Positions 1 to 8,906 of a stretch of DNA of 64,000 bases are shown one piece after another; position 1 is the stretch's first letter; the number at the start of each line of letters is the position of its first letter. Under the pieces are notes generated by a model. It saw only the letters and a program-made list of their open reading frames with translations. It did not search any database and had not been told where the DNA came from. The DNA comes from JACDAN01 sp036380355 (GTDB lineage Bacteria > Actinomycetota > Thermoleophilia > Gaiellales > Gaiellaceae), in NCBI GenBank assembly GCA_036380355.1, contig DASVEW010000002.1, positions 9,162-73,161 on the forward strand. The letters are read 5' to 3'. The position numbers were made by a program, and so were the translations under genes.

Positions 1-149
1 CAGCGGCCGTCGCGGCCGATCTCGATCGTCTGGACGTCGTACCGCTCCGGATCCAGCCCCTCGATCACCGACCGGGCCGACTCGACCGAGATCTCGTGCT
101 CGCTCGAGCGCCCGCCGGCGATGACCGCGACGCGGTACCTCGGCTTCAC
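1..149 (-). CDS. ddl: D-alanine--D-alanine ligase, N-terminal part (runs off window)
   Basis: The reverse strand from 149 reads VKPRYRVAVIAGGRSSEHEI and continues open to the window edge. AGGRSSEHEISVESA is the typical ATP-grasp D-Ala-D-Ala ligase N-terminus, where GGxSxEHxVS is strongly conserved. The enzyme joins two D-alanines for the peptidoglycan stem peptide in the cytoplasm. The GTG start (149-147) overlaps the TGA stop of the upstream kinase gene as GTGA, so the gene is translationally coupled as the last visible member of the cell-wall operon. Only about 49 codons are in the window, so the catalytic ATP-grasp part cannot be checked. Confidence 0.85.
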   Translation of the reverse strand, partial: MKPRYRVAVIAGGRSSEHEISVESARSVIEGLDPERYDVQTIEIGRDGR

Positions 150-2089
150 GGCGTGGGCGGCGGCGGCTCGATCTCCTCGAACCGGCCGACGTAGATGATC
201 ACCTGCGAGCCGGGCTCGGCCTGCCCGCCCGGCGCCGGCGTCTGGGTGATGACGACGCCTTCCTCGTCGGGATTCGTCGTCGGCGTGTCGCGGACCAGCA
301 CGGCCCAGCCCTCGTTCTCCAGGGTCGCCCGTGCGTTGGCCTCCTCGTCGCCGACCACGTCCGGAACGGCCGTCGTCGTCCTTCCGGACGAGACGTTCAG
401 CGTCACCCGGGTCCCCGGCGGGGCGAGCGTGCCGGCCCCCGGGCTCATGCCGACGACCGTGCCCGCCGGCTCGGAGGCTTCGACGTCACGCCGGACCGGC
501 GCAAAGCCGGCCTCGCGCAGCGTCGCCGCCGCGTCGTCGAACGACCGGCCGACCACGTTGGGCAGCCCTCGTTGCTGCGGCCCCTTGGAGACGTTCAGCC
601 GCACGTCGGTGCCCTCGACGATGCTCGTGCCGCCCTTCGGATCCTGGGCGATGACGGTCCCTTCGGGCTCGTCCGAGAAGATGTCGACCACCCTCGGAAC
701 GAGTCCGGCCGCGCGCAGGGTCGCCACCGCGTCCGACTCGCGCGCGCCCACCACCTCCGGCACCTGCACCCGCGGCTTGCCGGTCGAGACGAAGTAGCGG
801 ACGGCGTTGCCGCGCTGGATCCGCTCGCCCGCATCGGGCTCCTGGCGGATCACGATCCCCCGGGGAACGCTGTCGCTCGATTCCTGCCGCGGGACGGGTC
901 GCAGCCCCGCGTTCTGGATGCGGTTCCTCGCGACCGGCGCACGGACGCCCTCGACGAACGGCACCGCGACCGGCTTCGTCTCGCTGATCTCGTCCTGGAT
1001 CTGCTGCCAGACGTACACGCCGGCGACGAGCGCGCCGACGAGGAGGAGCCCGGTGAGCAGCCAGGGCCAGAACGTGCGCCGGCGCCGCGGGGGCTCGTAG
1101 TCGTAGTAGTGCTGGTCCCTGTACGGGCGCGTCGGCGGCGGCGGAGCGACGACCGGGCGGCGAGAGACCATGGTCGGGGCCGACTCCGCGAGACCGGCGC
1201 CGGCCAGGACGGCCGTTGCGGCATCGGCCGTCTCCGCGGTCACGCCGCTTCCCGCCGCGACGCGGCCGAGCTCCCGGTCCATCTCCTCCGCGCTCTCGAA
1301 GCGCTCGGCGGGATCCTTGGCGAGCGCCCGCAGGACGACCATGTCGAGGTCGACAGAAACCTCCGGGCGAAGGGCCGACGGCGGCTTCGGGATCTCGGAG
1401 AGGTGCTTCATCGCGATCTCGAGCGGCGTCTCGCCCGTGAACGGCAGCTTCCCGGTCAGCAGCTCGTAGAGGACGATGCCGACCGAATAGATGTCCGACC
1501 GCTGATCGACGGGCGCGCCGCGCGCCTGCTCGGGCGAGAGGTACTGGGCGGTGCCGACGATCGAGCCCGCCTCGGTCATCTGGCTCGCCGAGGTGCGCGA
1601 GATTCCGAAGTCGGTCACCTTGTAGCGCCGCTCCGAGCCGTCCGGCGCGAGCAGGACGTTGTGCGGCTTCACGTCCCGGTGCACGACGCCGCCGCGATGC
1701 GCGAACCCGAGCGCCCGGAGAATCTGGCGCGTGGCGTCGATCGCCGCGTCGATCGGCAGAGCCCCCTCGGCGACGATGCGGTCCTTGAGACTCCGGCCCT
1801 CGAGATACTCCATCGCGATGTAGTAGGTGCCCTCGGCCTCGCCGCGGTCGTAGATGGAGACGATGTTCGGATGGGACAGGCCGGCGGCGTTCTTCGCCTC
1901 CCGGCGGAAGCGCTCGACGAACGAGTCGTCGCTCGCATGGCGGTCGTTGAGGATCTTGATCGCGACGAGGCGACCGAGCTCCTCGTCCTCGGCGAGATAG
2001 ACGTTCGCCATGCCGCCCGAGCCCAGCCGCCGGACGATGCGGTACCGCCCGTCGAAGAGCGTGTTGATCAGGGTGTCGGAAACGGCCAT
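146..2089 (-). CDS. pknB: PASTA-domain Ser/Thr protein kinase (PknB type)
   Basis: A 647-residue transmembrane kinase. The start chosen is the ATG at 2089 (MAVSDTLINTLFDGRYRIVRR); the frame is open about 44 codons further upstream, but that part is Arg/Ser-rich, lies over the pbpA end and looks non-coding. Kinase motifs are the glycine loop LGSGGMANVY (about 22-31), Lys45, HRDVKPHN (137-144) and DFG (160-162). After a Pro-rich linker there is one membrane helix (around 340-365), then four extracytoplasmic PASTA repeats, each with a P-x-VVG-type motif. PASTA repeats bind muropeptides and beta-lactam-like ligands, and PknB kinases control cell-wall growth and division. It lies 4 bp after pbpA and its stop overlaps ddl, which agrees with that role. 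Confidence 0.95.
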   Translation of the reverse strand: MAVSDTLINTLFDGRYRIVRRLGSGGMANVYLAEDEELGRLVAIKILNDRHASDDSFVERFRREAKNAAGLSHPNIVSIYDRGEAEGTYYIAMEYLEGRSLKDRIVAEGALPIDAAIDATRQILRALGFAHRGGVVHRDVKPHNVLLAPDGSERRYKVTDFGISRTSASQMTEAGSIVGTAQYLSPEQARGAPVDQRSDIYSVGIVLYELLTGKLPFTGETPLEIAMKHLSEIPKPPSALRPEVSVDLDMVVLRALAKDPAERFESAEEMDRELGRVAAGSGVTAETADAATAVLAGAGLAESAPTMVSRRPVVAPPPPTRPYRDQHYYDYEPPRRRRTFWPWLLTGLLLVGALVAGVYVWQQIQDEISETKPVAVPFVEGVRAPVARNRIQNAGLRPVPRQESSDSVPRGIVIRQEPDAGERIQRGNAVRYFVSTGKPRVQVPEVVGARESDAVATLRAAGLVPRVVDIFSDEPEGTVIAQDPKGGTSIVEGTDVRLNVSKGPQQRGLPNVVGRSFDDAAATLREAGFAPVRRDVEASEPAGTVVGMSPGAGTLAPPGTRVTLNVSSGRTTTAVPDVVGDEEANARATLENEGWAVLVRDTPTTNPDEEGVVITQTPAPGGQAEPGSQVIIYVGRFEEIEPPPPTP

Positions 2090-2093
2090 GTAG

Positions 2094-3584
2094 CTAACGC
2101 TCCGAAGCTTCCGAGTTCGACGGGACACGTAGGAGCGCCTGCATGATCTGCTTCGCGATCGGCGCCGCGACGCTCCCGCCCGTGCCGCTCTGGTTCTGGA
2201 GGTAGACCGCGACCGCGACACGCGGGCGCTCGACCGGAGCGAAGGCGATAAACCCGGCGACGTTTCTGCCGAAGCGGCCCGTCTCGGCCGTTCCGGTCTT
2301 GCCCGCGACCCGCACGCCGGGGATCTGCGCGGCCGTGCCCGTCCCGCCCGAGACGACGCCCTCCATCATCGCCGTCAGGTCGCGGGCCGTCTGCTCCTTG
2401 ATGGCGCGGCGCAGCTCGTCGGGGCGCATCCGCTGCACGATCGAGCCGTCCGGAGCCCGGACGCGGTCGGTCAGGTAGGGCTCCATCACGACGCCGCCGT
2501 TCGCCACGCCCGCGGCCACCATCGCCATCTGCATCGGGGTCACCAGCATCCGCTCCTGGCCGAACGCGAGCCGCCCCGGGTCGGCGCGGCCCTCCTGCGA
2601 CTCGGGGAGCAGCCGGCCGCCCTGGTAGAGGCCGCTCGGCGCCCGCTCGTCCGACGGCAGGTCGACCGGGGGGTCCTCGTAGAACCCGAACCGGCGCGCG
2701 TAGTCGAGAATGACGCCCGGGCCGAGCTCCTTCCCCATCTCGCAGAACGACGAGTTGATGGAGTTCACGAGCGCCTGGGAGAAGCTCACGCGGCCAAACG
2801 GCCTCGACGTGTCGTAGTTGTTCACGCGCTGCCCGTACTCGATGCAGTAGCCCGGGTCGACGAAGCTGGAGTCGGGCGAGTACCGGCCCGAGTCGAGCGC
2901 CGCCGCCGCCGTCACGACCTTGAACGTCGAGCCCGGGATGAAGAGCCCCGACGTGCCGCGGTTGAGCAGCGGCGCGATCGGGCACGCCCCGCGGCCACGC
3001 TGGACGGCCGCGAAGTTCCGCTCGACGAGGTTCGGGTCGAAGCTCGGGCTCGAGGCGAGCACGAGCACCTTGCCCGTGGACGGCTCCAGTGCGACCGCGG
3101 CGCCGCACTGGCCGCCGAGCGCTCGCAGCGCCACCTGCTGGGCCCGCCAGCGGATGGTCGTGATGATGTCGTTCCCTTCGATCGTCTTCCCGCGCAGCTC
3201 GTCGAGCGTCGTGTCGAGCACCGTGCTCAGGTTCCGGTTGGCCCCGGTCAGGAAGTCGTTGCGCGACCGCTCGAGGCCGGTTCGGGACCGGGCGCGGGTC
3301 GCGTACCCGACAGCGTGCGCCGTCAGCTCGCCCTTCGGGTAGCGCCGGAGGTAGAACGTCTGCCCGGCGACGCGCCGCTGGCGATTCACCGCGAGCCGCG
3401 TCACGCCGTCGCCGGCGTAGATCAGCCCGCGCTTGATCGTGAACTGGGCCACGACCTTGATCGCGTTGTCCTGGCGCTCCGAGAGGCTCGGAGCCGCCCA
3501 GGCCTGCCAGTACGTCGTGCCGACGATCAGGGACGTGACGAGCACGAGACCGGCGACGGCCAGACGCGAGATCTGCTGGTTCAA
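2094..3584 (-). CDS. pbpA: Penicillin-binding protein, class B transpeptidase (PbpA type)
   Basis: A 496-residue peptidoglycan transpeptidase with an N-terminal membrane anchor (about 9-28) and a periplasmic catalytic domain. The three active-site motifs are present: STFK (219-222, nucleophile Ser219), SIN (275-277) and KTGTAE near residue 435. The length and short N-terminal region match the mycobacterial PbpA family. The start codon is TTG (3584). The next gene, pknB, follows after 4 bp, and the partner SEDS polymerase gene ftsW/rodA is just upstream, as expected for an SEDS-bPBP pair. The 164-bp gap to ftsW is the only real gap inside this operon and holds a dispersed repeat. Confidence 0.93.
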   Translation of the reverse strand: MNQQISRLAVAGLVLVTSLIVGTTYWQAWAAPSLSERQDNAIKVVAQFTIKRGLIYAGDGVTRLAVNRQRRVAGQTFYLRRYPKGELTAHAVGYATRARSRTGLERSRNDFLTGANRNLSTVLDTTLDELRGKTIEGNDIITTIRWRAQQVALRALGGQCGAAVALEPSTGKVLVLASSPSFDPNLVERNFAAVQRGRGACPIAPLLNRGTSGLFIPGSTFKVVTAAAALDSGRYSPDSSFVDPGYCIEYGQRVNNYDTSRPFGRVSFSQALVNSINSSFCEMGKELGPGVILDYARRFGFYEDPPVDLPSDERAPSGLYQGGRLLPESQEGRADPGRLAFGQERMLVTPMQMAMVAAGVANGGVVMEPYLTDRVRAPDGSIVQRMRPDELRRAIKEQTARDLTAMMEGVVSGGTGTAAQIPGVRVAGKTGTAETGRFGRNVAGFIAFAPVERPRVAVAVYLQNQSGTGGSVAAPIAKQIMQALLRVPSNSEASER

Positions 3585-3634
3585 CGGTCACCGTCCAGAC
3601 AGATCGTGCGTCCCGGCCGTGAAACCGCCGCGTC

Positions 3635-3716
3635 GCAAGGACGCAGCCTGCGTTCGTAGCCGGAGGCTACGGGCGTAGGTGAGGACGCCGCGAGGCGGAT
3701 GGTTGCAGCGCGCCGG
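3635..3716. repeat. Dispersed palindromic repeat, family R1, copy 1
   Basis: About 80 bp in the ftsW-pbpA gap that align with 53198-53279. Shared blocks are GCAAGGACGCAG, a central hairpin, TGAGGACGCCGC and GCAGCGCG. The hairpin here is CGTAGCC (3655-3661), loop GGA, GGCTACG (3665-3671). In the other copy the stem is CGTATC/GATACG, so a G-C pair is replaced by a T-A pair. The rest of the 3585-3748 gap has no convincing ORF. Confidence 0.7.
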
Positions 3717-3748
3717 GGCGTGCGAGGTGGCTGGATGGGGGCCGTCAT

Positions 3749-5017
3749 CTACGTCGCGCCCATCCGCTGGTTCGCCCGGTTCGAGACGAGGAGCAGCCCG
3801 GCGAGCAGCACGAAGTTCGCCACGATGCTCGACCCGCCGTAGCTGACGAACGGAAGCGTGATCCCGGTCAGCGGGATGATCCGGAGGATCCCGCCGACGA
3901 TGATGAACGTCTGCAGCGTGAAGCAGAACGTCAGTCCAGCGGCGAGCAGCTTGGAGAAGCCGTCCTGGGCCAGCATCGCGATCCGGAAGCCGCGGGCCGC
4001 GAACAGCATGTAGACGAGCAGGAACGCCGAGATCCCGATGAGCCCCAGCTCCTGCGCGAGCGCGGAAAAGATGAAGTCGGTGCTCACGTACGGGATCAGC
4101 TGGTTGCCGTCGGCGTCCGTGAAGGTCCCCTGGCCGAAGCCGGTGCCGCCGAAGTTCCCGTTCGCGATCGAGTAGATCGACTGGATCGTCTGGTAGCCGC
4201 CGCCGTCGGCGTCGCTCCACGGGTCGAGCCACATCCGCACGCGCTCCGCGACCCGCCCGACCTGCGTGTAGACGAGGGCGGCCCCGCCCACGAACATCGC
4301 GGTGCCCGCGGCGACGAACCAGATCTGCGCCGTCGCCACGTAGAGCATCGCCAGGAAGATCCCGAAGTAGAGGAGCCCGCCGCCGAGATCGTTCGTCAGC
4401 ACGAGGACGGCCATCGCGCCGCCCCAGATCAGGAGCAGCGGGCCGAGGTCCTTGAGGCGCGCCTGCGCCAGCACCTCGCGCTTCTCGCGCAGGTAGCCGG
4501 CAACGAAGACGATCAGGCAGATCTTCGCGAACTCGCCGGGCTGGAACCGCACCGGGCCCAGCTCGACCCAGAGGCGCGCGCCGTTCACCATCCTCCCGAT
4601 CACCGGCATCGCCGGTAGCGCGAGGAGCACGAGCGCGCCGAGGCCGAACAGATACTTGTAGCTCTCGAGCCGCCGGTAGTCGCGGCGCAGGGCGAGCAGG
4701 GTCCCGGCGAAGGCGGCCAGGCCGATGACGATCCAGAGGCCTTGCTTGAACGCCTCGTCCTCGTCCAGCCGGTAGATCTCGGTCAGGCCGATGCCGGTCA
4801 GAAGCCCGGCCATCGGCAGGAGATACGGGTCCGCGTGAGGCACGGCGATTCGGGTGACGACGTGGGCGGCCACGTAGAGGCCGAGGAAGAAGAGCGCGTA
4901 GGAGAGCGAGCCGGTGCTGACCACCTCCTGCCGCGCGATGTAGACGCTCGCGAACGCCGTCCCGACGATCGTGCCGACCACGATGAGACTGAAGAGCTCG
5001 CGGGTCCTGGCGCTCAT
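3749..5017 (-). CDS. SEDS-family peptidoglycan glycosyltransferase (FtsW/RodA/SpoVE)
   Basis: A 422-residue polytopic membrane protein of the SEDS family, which polymerises lipid II with a partner PBP. About ten hydrophobic helices are visible, with family features such as VNGARLWVELGPVRFQPGEF, the GGGLLYFG segment and the C-terminal LTGITLPFVSYGGSS motif. I chose the ATG at 5017 (MSARTRELFS) because it overlaps the phosphatase stop as ATGA; an in-frame start six codons upstream is possible. By order of genes it matches mycobacterial rodA, but sequence alone does not separate division (FtsW) from elongation (RodA). Confidence 0.93.
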   Translation of the reverse strand: MSARTRELFSLIVVGTIVGTAFASVYIARQEVVSTGSLSYALFFLGLYVAAHVVTRIAVPHADPYLLPMAGLLTGIGLTEIYRLDEDEAFKQGLWIVIGLAAFAGTLLALRRDYRRLESYKYLFGLGALVLLALPAMPVIGRMVNGARLWVELGPVRFQPGEFAKICLIVFVAGYLREKREVLAQARLKDLGPLLLIWGGAMAVLVLTNDLGGGLLYFGIFLAMLYVATAQIWFVAAGTAMFVGGAALVYTQVGRVAERVRMWLDPWSDADGGGYQTIQSIYSIANGNFGGTGFGQGTFTDADGNQLIPYVSTDFIFSALAQELGLIGISAFLLVYMLFAARGFRIAMLAQDGFSKLLAAGLTFCFTLQTFIIVGGILRIIPLTGITLPFVSYGGSSIVANFVLLAGLLLVSNRANQRMGAT

Positions 5018-5949
5018 GCGTTGTCCAGGAGCCACAGGATCGCCGCCGCGGCGATCAGCAACGCCGCCAGCCCGGAGACGATCGGCAGCGCTCGGCCGCG
5101 GCGCTTGGAGGGCGCAGCCTCCTCGGCGTCCTCGGGAGCGACGACGGACGCGTCCACCGCGGGAATCGCATCCACGCCCGACAGCGTGTCTTCGTCGTCC
5201 GCCCGCACCGCAGCGGCCTGCTCCGTCACCGCCGTGTCGCTCGTGTCGCCGCCGACCTCGAAGAAGACGACTGTGATGTTGTCCTCGCCTCCGACCCGGT
5301 TCGCCGCACCGACGAGCGCCCTGGCTGCCTCGTCGAGATCTCCGCGGTGCCTCTCGATAGCGTCGATGATCGTCCGGTCGTCGACCATGTCGGTGAGGCC
5401 GTCGGAGCAGATGAGGAAGAGGTCGCCCTCGGCCGGCTCGATATCGAACGTGTCGACGTCGACGTCGGGCTCGGTACCGACGGCGCGGGTGATCACGGAG
5501 CGCTGTGGATGCGCCTCGGCCTCCTCCGGCGTCAGCTTCCCGCTGCGCACGAGCTCGGCGACCAGCGAGTGGTCGTCCGTCAGCTGCTCGATCGCGCCGT
5601 CGCGGATGAGATAGGCCCGCGAGTCGCCCACGTGCCCGAAGACGACGCGGTTCTGCTCGACGAGAGCGACGGTCATCGTCGTCCCCATGCCGGAGGCTTC
5701 GCGATCCTCGTTCGCCCGGCGGAAGACTCGCCTATTGGCCTCCTGGATCAGCGACGTGACGCGCTCCTCGCCGCTGGCGCCGTCGCCGCCGCCCTCCTTG
5801 AGGGCCCCGGCCGCGAGCCCGGAAGCGACCTCGCCGGCCTTCGCGCCGCCCATTCCGTCCGCCACGGCGAAGAGCGGCGGCTCGACAACGTAGGTGTCCT
5901 CGTTGTGGCGCCGCTTGCGCCCCGGGTGGGTGGCAACGCCGATGTTCAC
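5014..5949 (-). CDS. pstP: PP2C-family Ser/Thr protein phosphatase (PstP type)
   Basis: A 311-residue metal-dependent phosphatase. The N-terminus shows RRHNEDTYV and VADGMGGAKAGEVAS, which carry metal-binding aspartates, and ICSDGLTDMVDD and GGEDNITVV carry the later PP2C motifs. A C-terminal segment near 287-308 (ALPIVSGLAALLIAAAAILW) forms one membrane helix, so the catalytic domain is cytoplasmic. In related operons this enzyme reverses phosphorylation by PknB and acts on PBP, FtsW and FHA partners. The GTG start overlaps the fhaB stop and its own stop overlaps ftsW, so it is coupled on both sides. Confidence 0.95.
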   Translation of the reverse strand: MNIGVATHPGRKRRHNEDTYVVEPPLFAVADGMGGAKAGEVASGLAAGALKEGGGDGASGEERVTSLIQEANRRVFRRANEDREASGMGTTMTVALVEQNRVVFGHVGDSRAYLIRDGAIEQLTDDHSLVAELVRSGKLTPEEAEAHPQRSVITRAVGTEPDVDVDTFDIEPAEGDLFLICSDGLTDMVDDRTIIDAIERHRGDLDEAARALVGAANRVGGEDNITVVFFEVGGDTSDTAVTEQAAAVRADDEDTLSGVDAIPAVDASVVAPEDAEEAAPSKRRGRALPIVSGLAALLIAAAAILWLLDNA

Positions 5950-6428
5950 GGCTCGAACCTCAGGTCCGTGTCGCCGACGCGGATGACGTCGCCGGGGGTC
6001 AGCTTCCTCGGGCCGTCGAGCTTGATGCCGTTCACGAAGGTGCCGTTCGTGGAGCCGACGTCCTCGACCCAGACCCCGTCGCGCTTGGGTTCCACACGGG
6101 CGTGGTGCGCGGACGCGAACTCGTCGTCGCCGAGGTCCATGTCGTTGTCCGATGAGCGCCCGATCGTCACCGGCGCCGAGTCGAGCGTCCGCTCGGTGTC
6201 GACCTTCAGGGCCGGGCTCGCGAGCACGATCAGGCTCCCGGTCCGCGCGCGGGGCCCGAGCCCGGCGGCCGCTGCCTGCTGCGGCGCCAGGACGAAGCTC
6301 TCCTGCGGCAGGCGCACGTCCCGCGCCACCGTGCGGACGATCCGCCAGATGAAGAGGTACAGCAGTACGAGGAACCCCACCTTCAGCCCGAGCAGAACCG
6401 CTTCGACCTCGATGTCGGCGACGATCAT
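5946..6428 (-). CDS. fhaB: FHA-domain protein FhaB with N-terminal membrane helix
   Basis: A 160-residue protein with one N-terminal hydrophobic helix (VLLGLKVGFLVLLYLFIWRI) and a C-terminal FHA domain. The domain shows the expected GRSSDND, SxxHA and DVGSTNGTFVNG motifs that bind phosphothreonine. In actinobacteria FhaB (FipA) is a substrate and reader of PknA/PknB and helps place the cell-wall machinery. The ATG start overlaps the fhaA stop (ATGA) and its stop overlaps pstP (GTGA). Confidence 0.93.
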   Translation of the reverse strand: MIVADIEVEAVLLGLKVGFLVLLYLFIWRIVRTVARDVRLPQESFVLAPQQAAAAGLGPRARTGSLIVLASPALKVDTERTLDSAPVTIGRSSDNDMDLGDDEFASAHHARVEPKRDGVWVEDVGSTNGTFVNGIKLDGPRKLTPGDVIRVGDTDLRFEP

Positions 6429-7180
6429 TGGGGGCGCCTGAAGACGAGCTCAGTCGACCCGAGGGTGATCCGGTCCTCGTCGTCGAGCTTCGCCCGTTTC
6501 AGCGCGCGGCCATTGACCGCGACGCCGTTCGTGGAGTCGAGGTCGACGATCCAGAAGGTCGATCCCTCCTGGCGGATCTCTGCGTGCCGCCGCGAGATGT
6601 TCGGGTCGGCGACACGGATGTCGCTGTCCTTCGAGCGGCCGATGACGACGACCGACTTCTCCAGCGGATGCGGCGAGCCGTCCACGGTCAGCGTCGCGGG
6701 TTCCGGCTCCATCCCGAGCTCCTCGGCAGAGACGGCCTCCGTCTCCGACGGCGTCGCGCGGTAGATGCGCGTCGCGCCCGCCTCCAGGTCGGGCTCGGGG
6801 ACCTCCTCGGGCAGCTCGCGCTGGATCATCCGGTTCGAGATCCCGAACAGGCCGACCTCGAGGTCCTCGTCGGTCCGGAAGGACACCTGCGGACGGGAGA
6901 GCAGCTGGTAGCCCTCGCGGCGCCCGTGCTCGGCGAGGTACTCCTCGAGCTCCTTGATCAGCGCGGGCTCGTAGCTCTCGAACTGCTCGCGGTCCCTGGG
7001 CGAGAGGTAGACGACGTACTCGTTCGGCGCGTAGATCTGCGAGACCGAGACCATCTTGTAGTCGTCCATCTCCTTCGCCAGCTTGCGCGCCAGCTCGACC
7101 GGTTGCACGTTGCGCCGGAAGGCGCGCCCGAACGCGCCTTCGAAGAGCGACTCGATCTTTTGCTCGATGGTCCTGAGCAC
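6425..7180 (-). CDS. fhaA: FhaA: DUF3662 plus FHA domain protein
   Basis: A 251-residue soluble protein. The N-terminal 125 residues (MLRTIEQKIESLFEGAFGRA) match the DUF3662 domain of FhaA, and the C-terminal 90 residues are an FHA domain with VIGRSKDSDIR, SRRHAEI and DLDSTNGVAVNG. The start is the GTG at 7180, chosen because DUF3662 begins there and an AGGAGG box lies about 10 nt upstream. The frame stays open to 8206 over the kinase gene, which I regard as a shadow. FhaA-type proteins bind phosphorylated partners of the peptidoglycan machinery. Confidence 0.93.
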   Translation of the reverse strand: MLRTIEQKIESLFEGAFGRAFRRNVQPVELARKLAKEMDDYKMVSVSQIYAPNEYVVYLSPRDREQFESYEPALIKELEEYLAEHGRREGYQLLSRPQVSFRTDEDLEVGLFGISNRMIQRELPEEVPEPDLEAGATRIYRATPSETEAVSAEELGMEPEPATLTVDGSPHPLEKSVVVIGRSKDSDIRVADPNISRRHAEIRQEGSTFWIVDLDSTNGVAVNGRALKRAKLDDEDRITLGSTELVFRRPQ

Positions 7181-7209
7181 CAGCGGCGACCCTCCTAGCG
7201 AGGGCGAGT

Positions 7210-8817
7210 TTAGCGGCGAAGCACCTCGGCTCTGACGGAGGCACCGATGCAACAGAGCCAGATTCCGGCCACCACGGGCAGCGCGTTCACGGCCTCGATC
7301 GGGAGCAGAAGAGCGGCGATCGCGGCCGCACCCAGGCCGGCGACGGGCCAGACCCCACGCTCGGCTGCCGGGGGCAGCAGCGCGGCGAGCACGGCGACGG
7401 CGGCGGCCGCGAGCAGGACCTCGGGCGTCGCGCCGAGCGAGCCGAGAAGCGCGGAGGCGACGGAGCCCGCAGCTTCGCTTCCGTGGACGCCCAGGGCGGC
7501 CGGCTCCCGGTCGCTGAGCGGGAGCGTCGCGCCGCCGAGGCCGGCGGCGATCGCGGCGAGCAGCACTCCGGCGGCGCCGAAGACGGCCCGCCAGACGGCA
7601 CGTCCCACGGGCAGCAGCGCGGCGGGAAGCAGCATCACGAGCCCGACGGGGGCCAGGATCGCACCGGCGAGCGGGTAGAGCCCCTCCTCGGTCCGGTTCC
7701 ACGTGGCCACGACCCAGGCGACTGCGAGCGCCGCGTAGACGACGGCGAGGCCGAGAGAGACGTTGCCGAGCGGCAGGACGGCGAGCCCGAGCGCCGCGAC
7801 GAGCCCGAGCCGGGGCCGTAAGACGGTGAGCGTCCCGGCGACTGCGGCGAGGCCCCAGCTCCAGCCGGCGGGATAGAACGGCAGCGTCGCCGCGGTCCAG
7901 GAGACATAGGCGACGGCCGCAGCTCCGGCGACGACGCGACGGAGCGGAGGCGAGGAAACGGCGCGCGTCGCCCGAATCCGCTTGCGATCGCGCTGCTGCA
8001 GGGCGGTTCGGAGCCGATCGGCGAGCTGCACGGCCGTCGGCCGGCCTCCGGGGTCGACCGCCGCGGCGCGCGCGACCGCCTCCGTGAGCTGGCGGGGAAG
8101 GTCGGGCCGGACCGATTCGAGCGGCGGAGGCCCGACCTCGATCCGCCGCGCAGTCTCGATCGGGGAGGAGGCCCAGAACGGGTGGTACCCCGCGAGCGCC
8201 TCCCACAGGACGACGCCGACCGCCCAGATGTCCGCGGCGAACGACGCCTCCTCGCCGGCGAGCCGCTCGGGGGAGATGTACGCCAGCGTGCCGGGAACGT
8301 CGCCGGCCGCCGTCAGCGTCTCGGCCTCGGCGAACTGCGCCAGGCCGAAGTCGAGCAGCTTCACGGTCAGTTCGGGCGAGTCCGCGACCAGGACGTTCGT
8401 GGGCTTGACGTCGCGGTGGACGATCCCGTGCCTGTGCGCGTGGGCGAGCCCTTCCAGGATCTGCGCGGCCACCTCGACCACGGCCGCGTCGTTCAGCTCA
8501 CCCGCCCGCATCCGGTCGCGAAGCGTGCGGCCCGGAACGTACTCGTAGGCGATGTAGACGTTCTGCTGGTCGCCGGCGAAGGCATAGGCGCGCAGGCAGC
8601 GCGGGTGGCGGAGGCGCGCGGCCGCCGACGCCTCCCGCTCCGCGCGGGTGTGGGCCTTCCCCTCGCGGGGGACGATCTTCAGCGCGACGTCGAGGCCGTT
8701 CCGCTCGTCTCGGGCGACCCAGACCGATCCCGAGCCCCCGCTTCCGAGCGGGCGCAGGGGCCGATACCGGTCGAGAACCAGTTCACTGGCAGGAAGAGAC
8801 GCGACCGCGCCGGCCAT
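7210..8817 (-). CDS. Membrane Ser/Thr protein kinase with polytopic C-terminus
   Basis: A 535-residue protein and the first gene of the cell-wall operon. Residues 15-270 form a protein kinase: LGSGGSGSVWVARD, HRDVKPTNVL, DFGLAQF, and an APE-like ISPERLAG. Instead of PASTA repeats, the C-terminal 230 residues hold about eight to ten hydrophobic helices rich in Ala, Gly, Leu and Val. There is no obvious extracellular sensor domain. fhaA follows 29 bp downstream. It occupies the place where mycobacteria have no kinase, so it may be a second input into this operon; its ligand is unknown. Confidence 0.88.
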   Translation of the reverse strand: MAGAVASLPASELVLDRYRPLRPLGSGGSGSVWVARDERNGLDVALKIVPREGKAHTRAEREASAAARLRHPRCLRAYAFAGDQQNVYIAYEYVPGRTLRDRMRAGELNDAAVVEVAAQILEGLAHAHRHGIVHRDVKPTNVLVADSPELTVKLLDFGLAQFAEAETLTAAGDVPGTLAYISPERLAGEEASFAADIWAVGVVLWEALAGYHPFWASSPIETARRIEVGPPPLESVRPDLPRQLTEAVARAAAVDPGGRPTAVQLADRLRTALQQRDRKRIRATRAVSSPPLRRVVAGAAAVAYVSWTAATLPFYPAGWSWGLAAVAGTLTVLRPRLGLVAALGLAVLPLGNVSLGLAVVYAALAVAWVVATWNRTEEGLYPLAGAILAPVGLVMLLPAALLPVGRAVWRAVFGAAGVLLAAIAAGLGGATLPLSDREPAALGVHGSEAAGSVASALLGSLGATPEVLLAAAAVAVLAALLPPAAERGVWPVAGLGAAAIAALLLPIEAVNALPVVAGIWLCCIGASVRAEVLRR

Positions 8818-8906
8818 GTGCCATGGGGTTGGCGGCGGCCGGATGAACTCCTTTCACCGCCGATGCAGCCGTTACAGTGGACCAGCCGGAATCCCGGCCT
8901 GGCGCC

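Noticed and set aside
572..2146. 524-residue open frame on the plus strand opposite pknB
   Set aside because: Very Arg/Asp/His-rich, no domain, no ribosome site; a GC-rich antisense shadow of the kinase gene.
2090..2221. Longer start of pknB at 2221
   Set aside because: The added residues are Ser/Arg repeats overlapping the pbpA coding end; the kinase family starts near the ATG at 2089.
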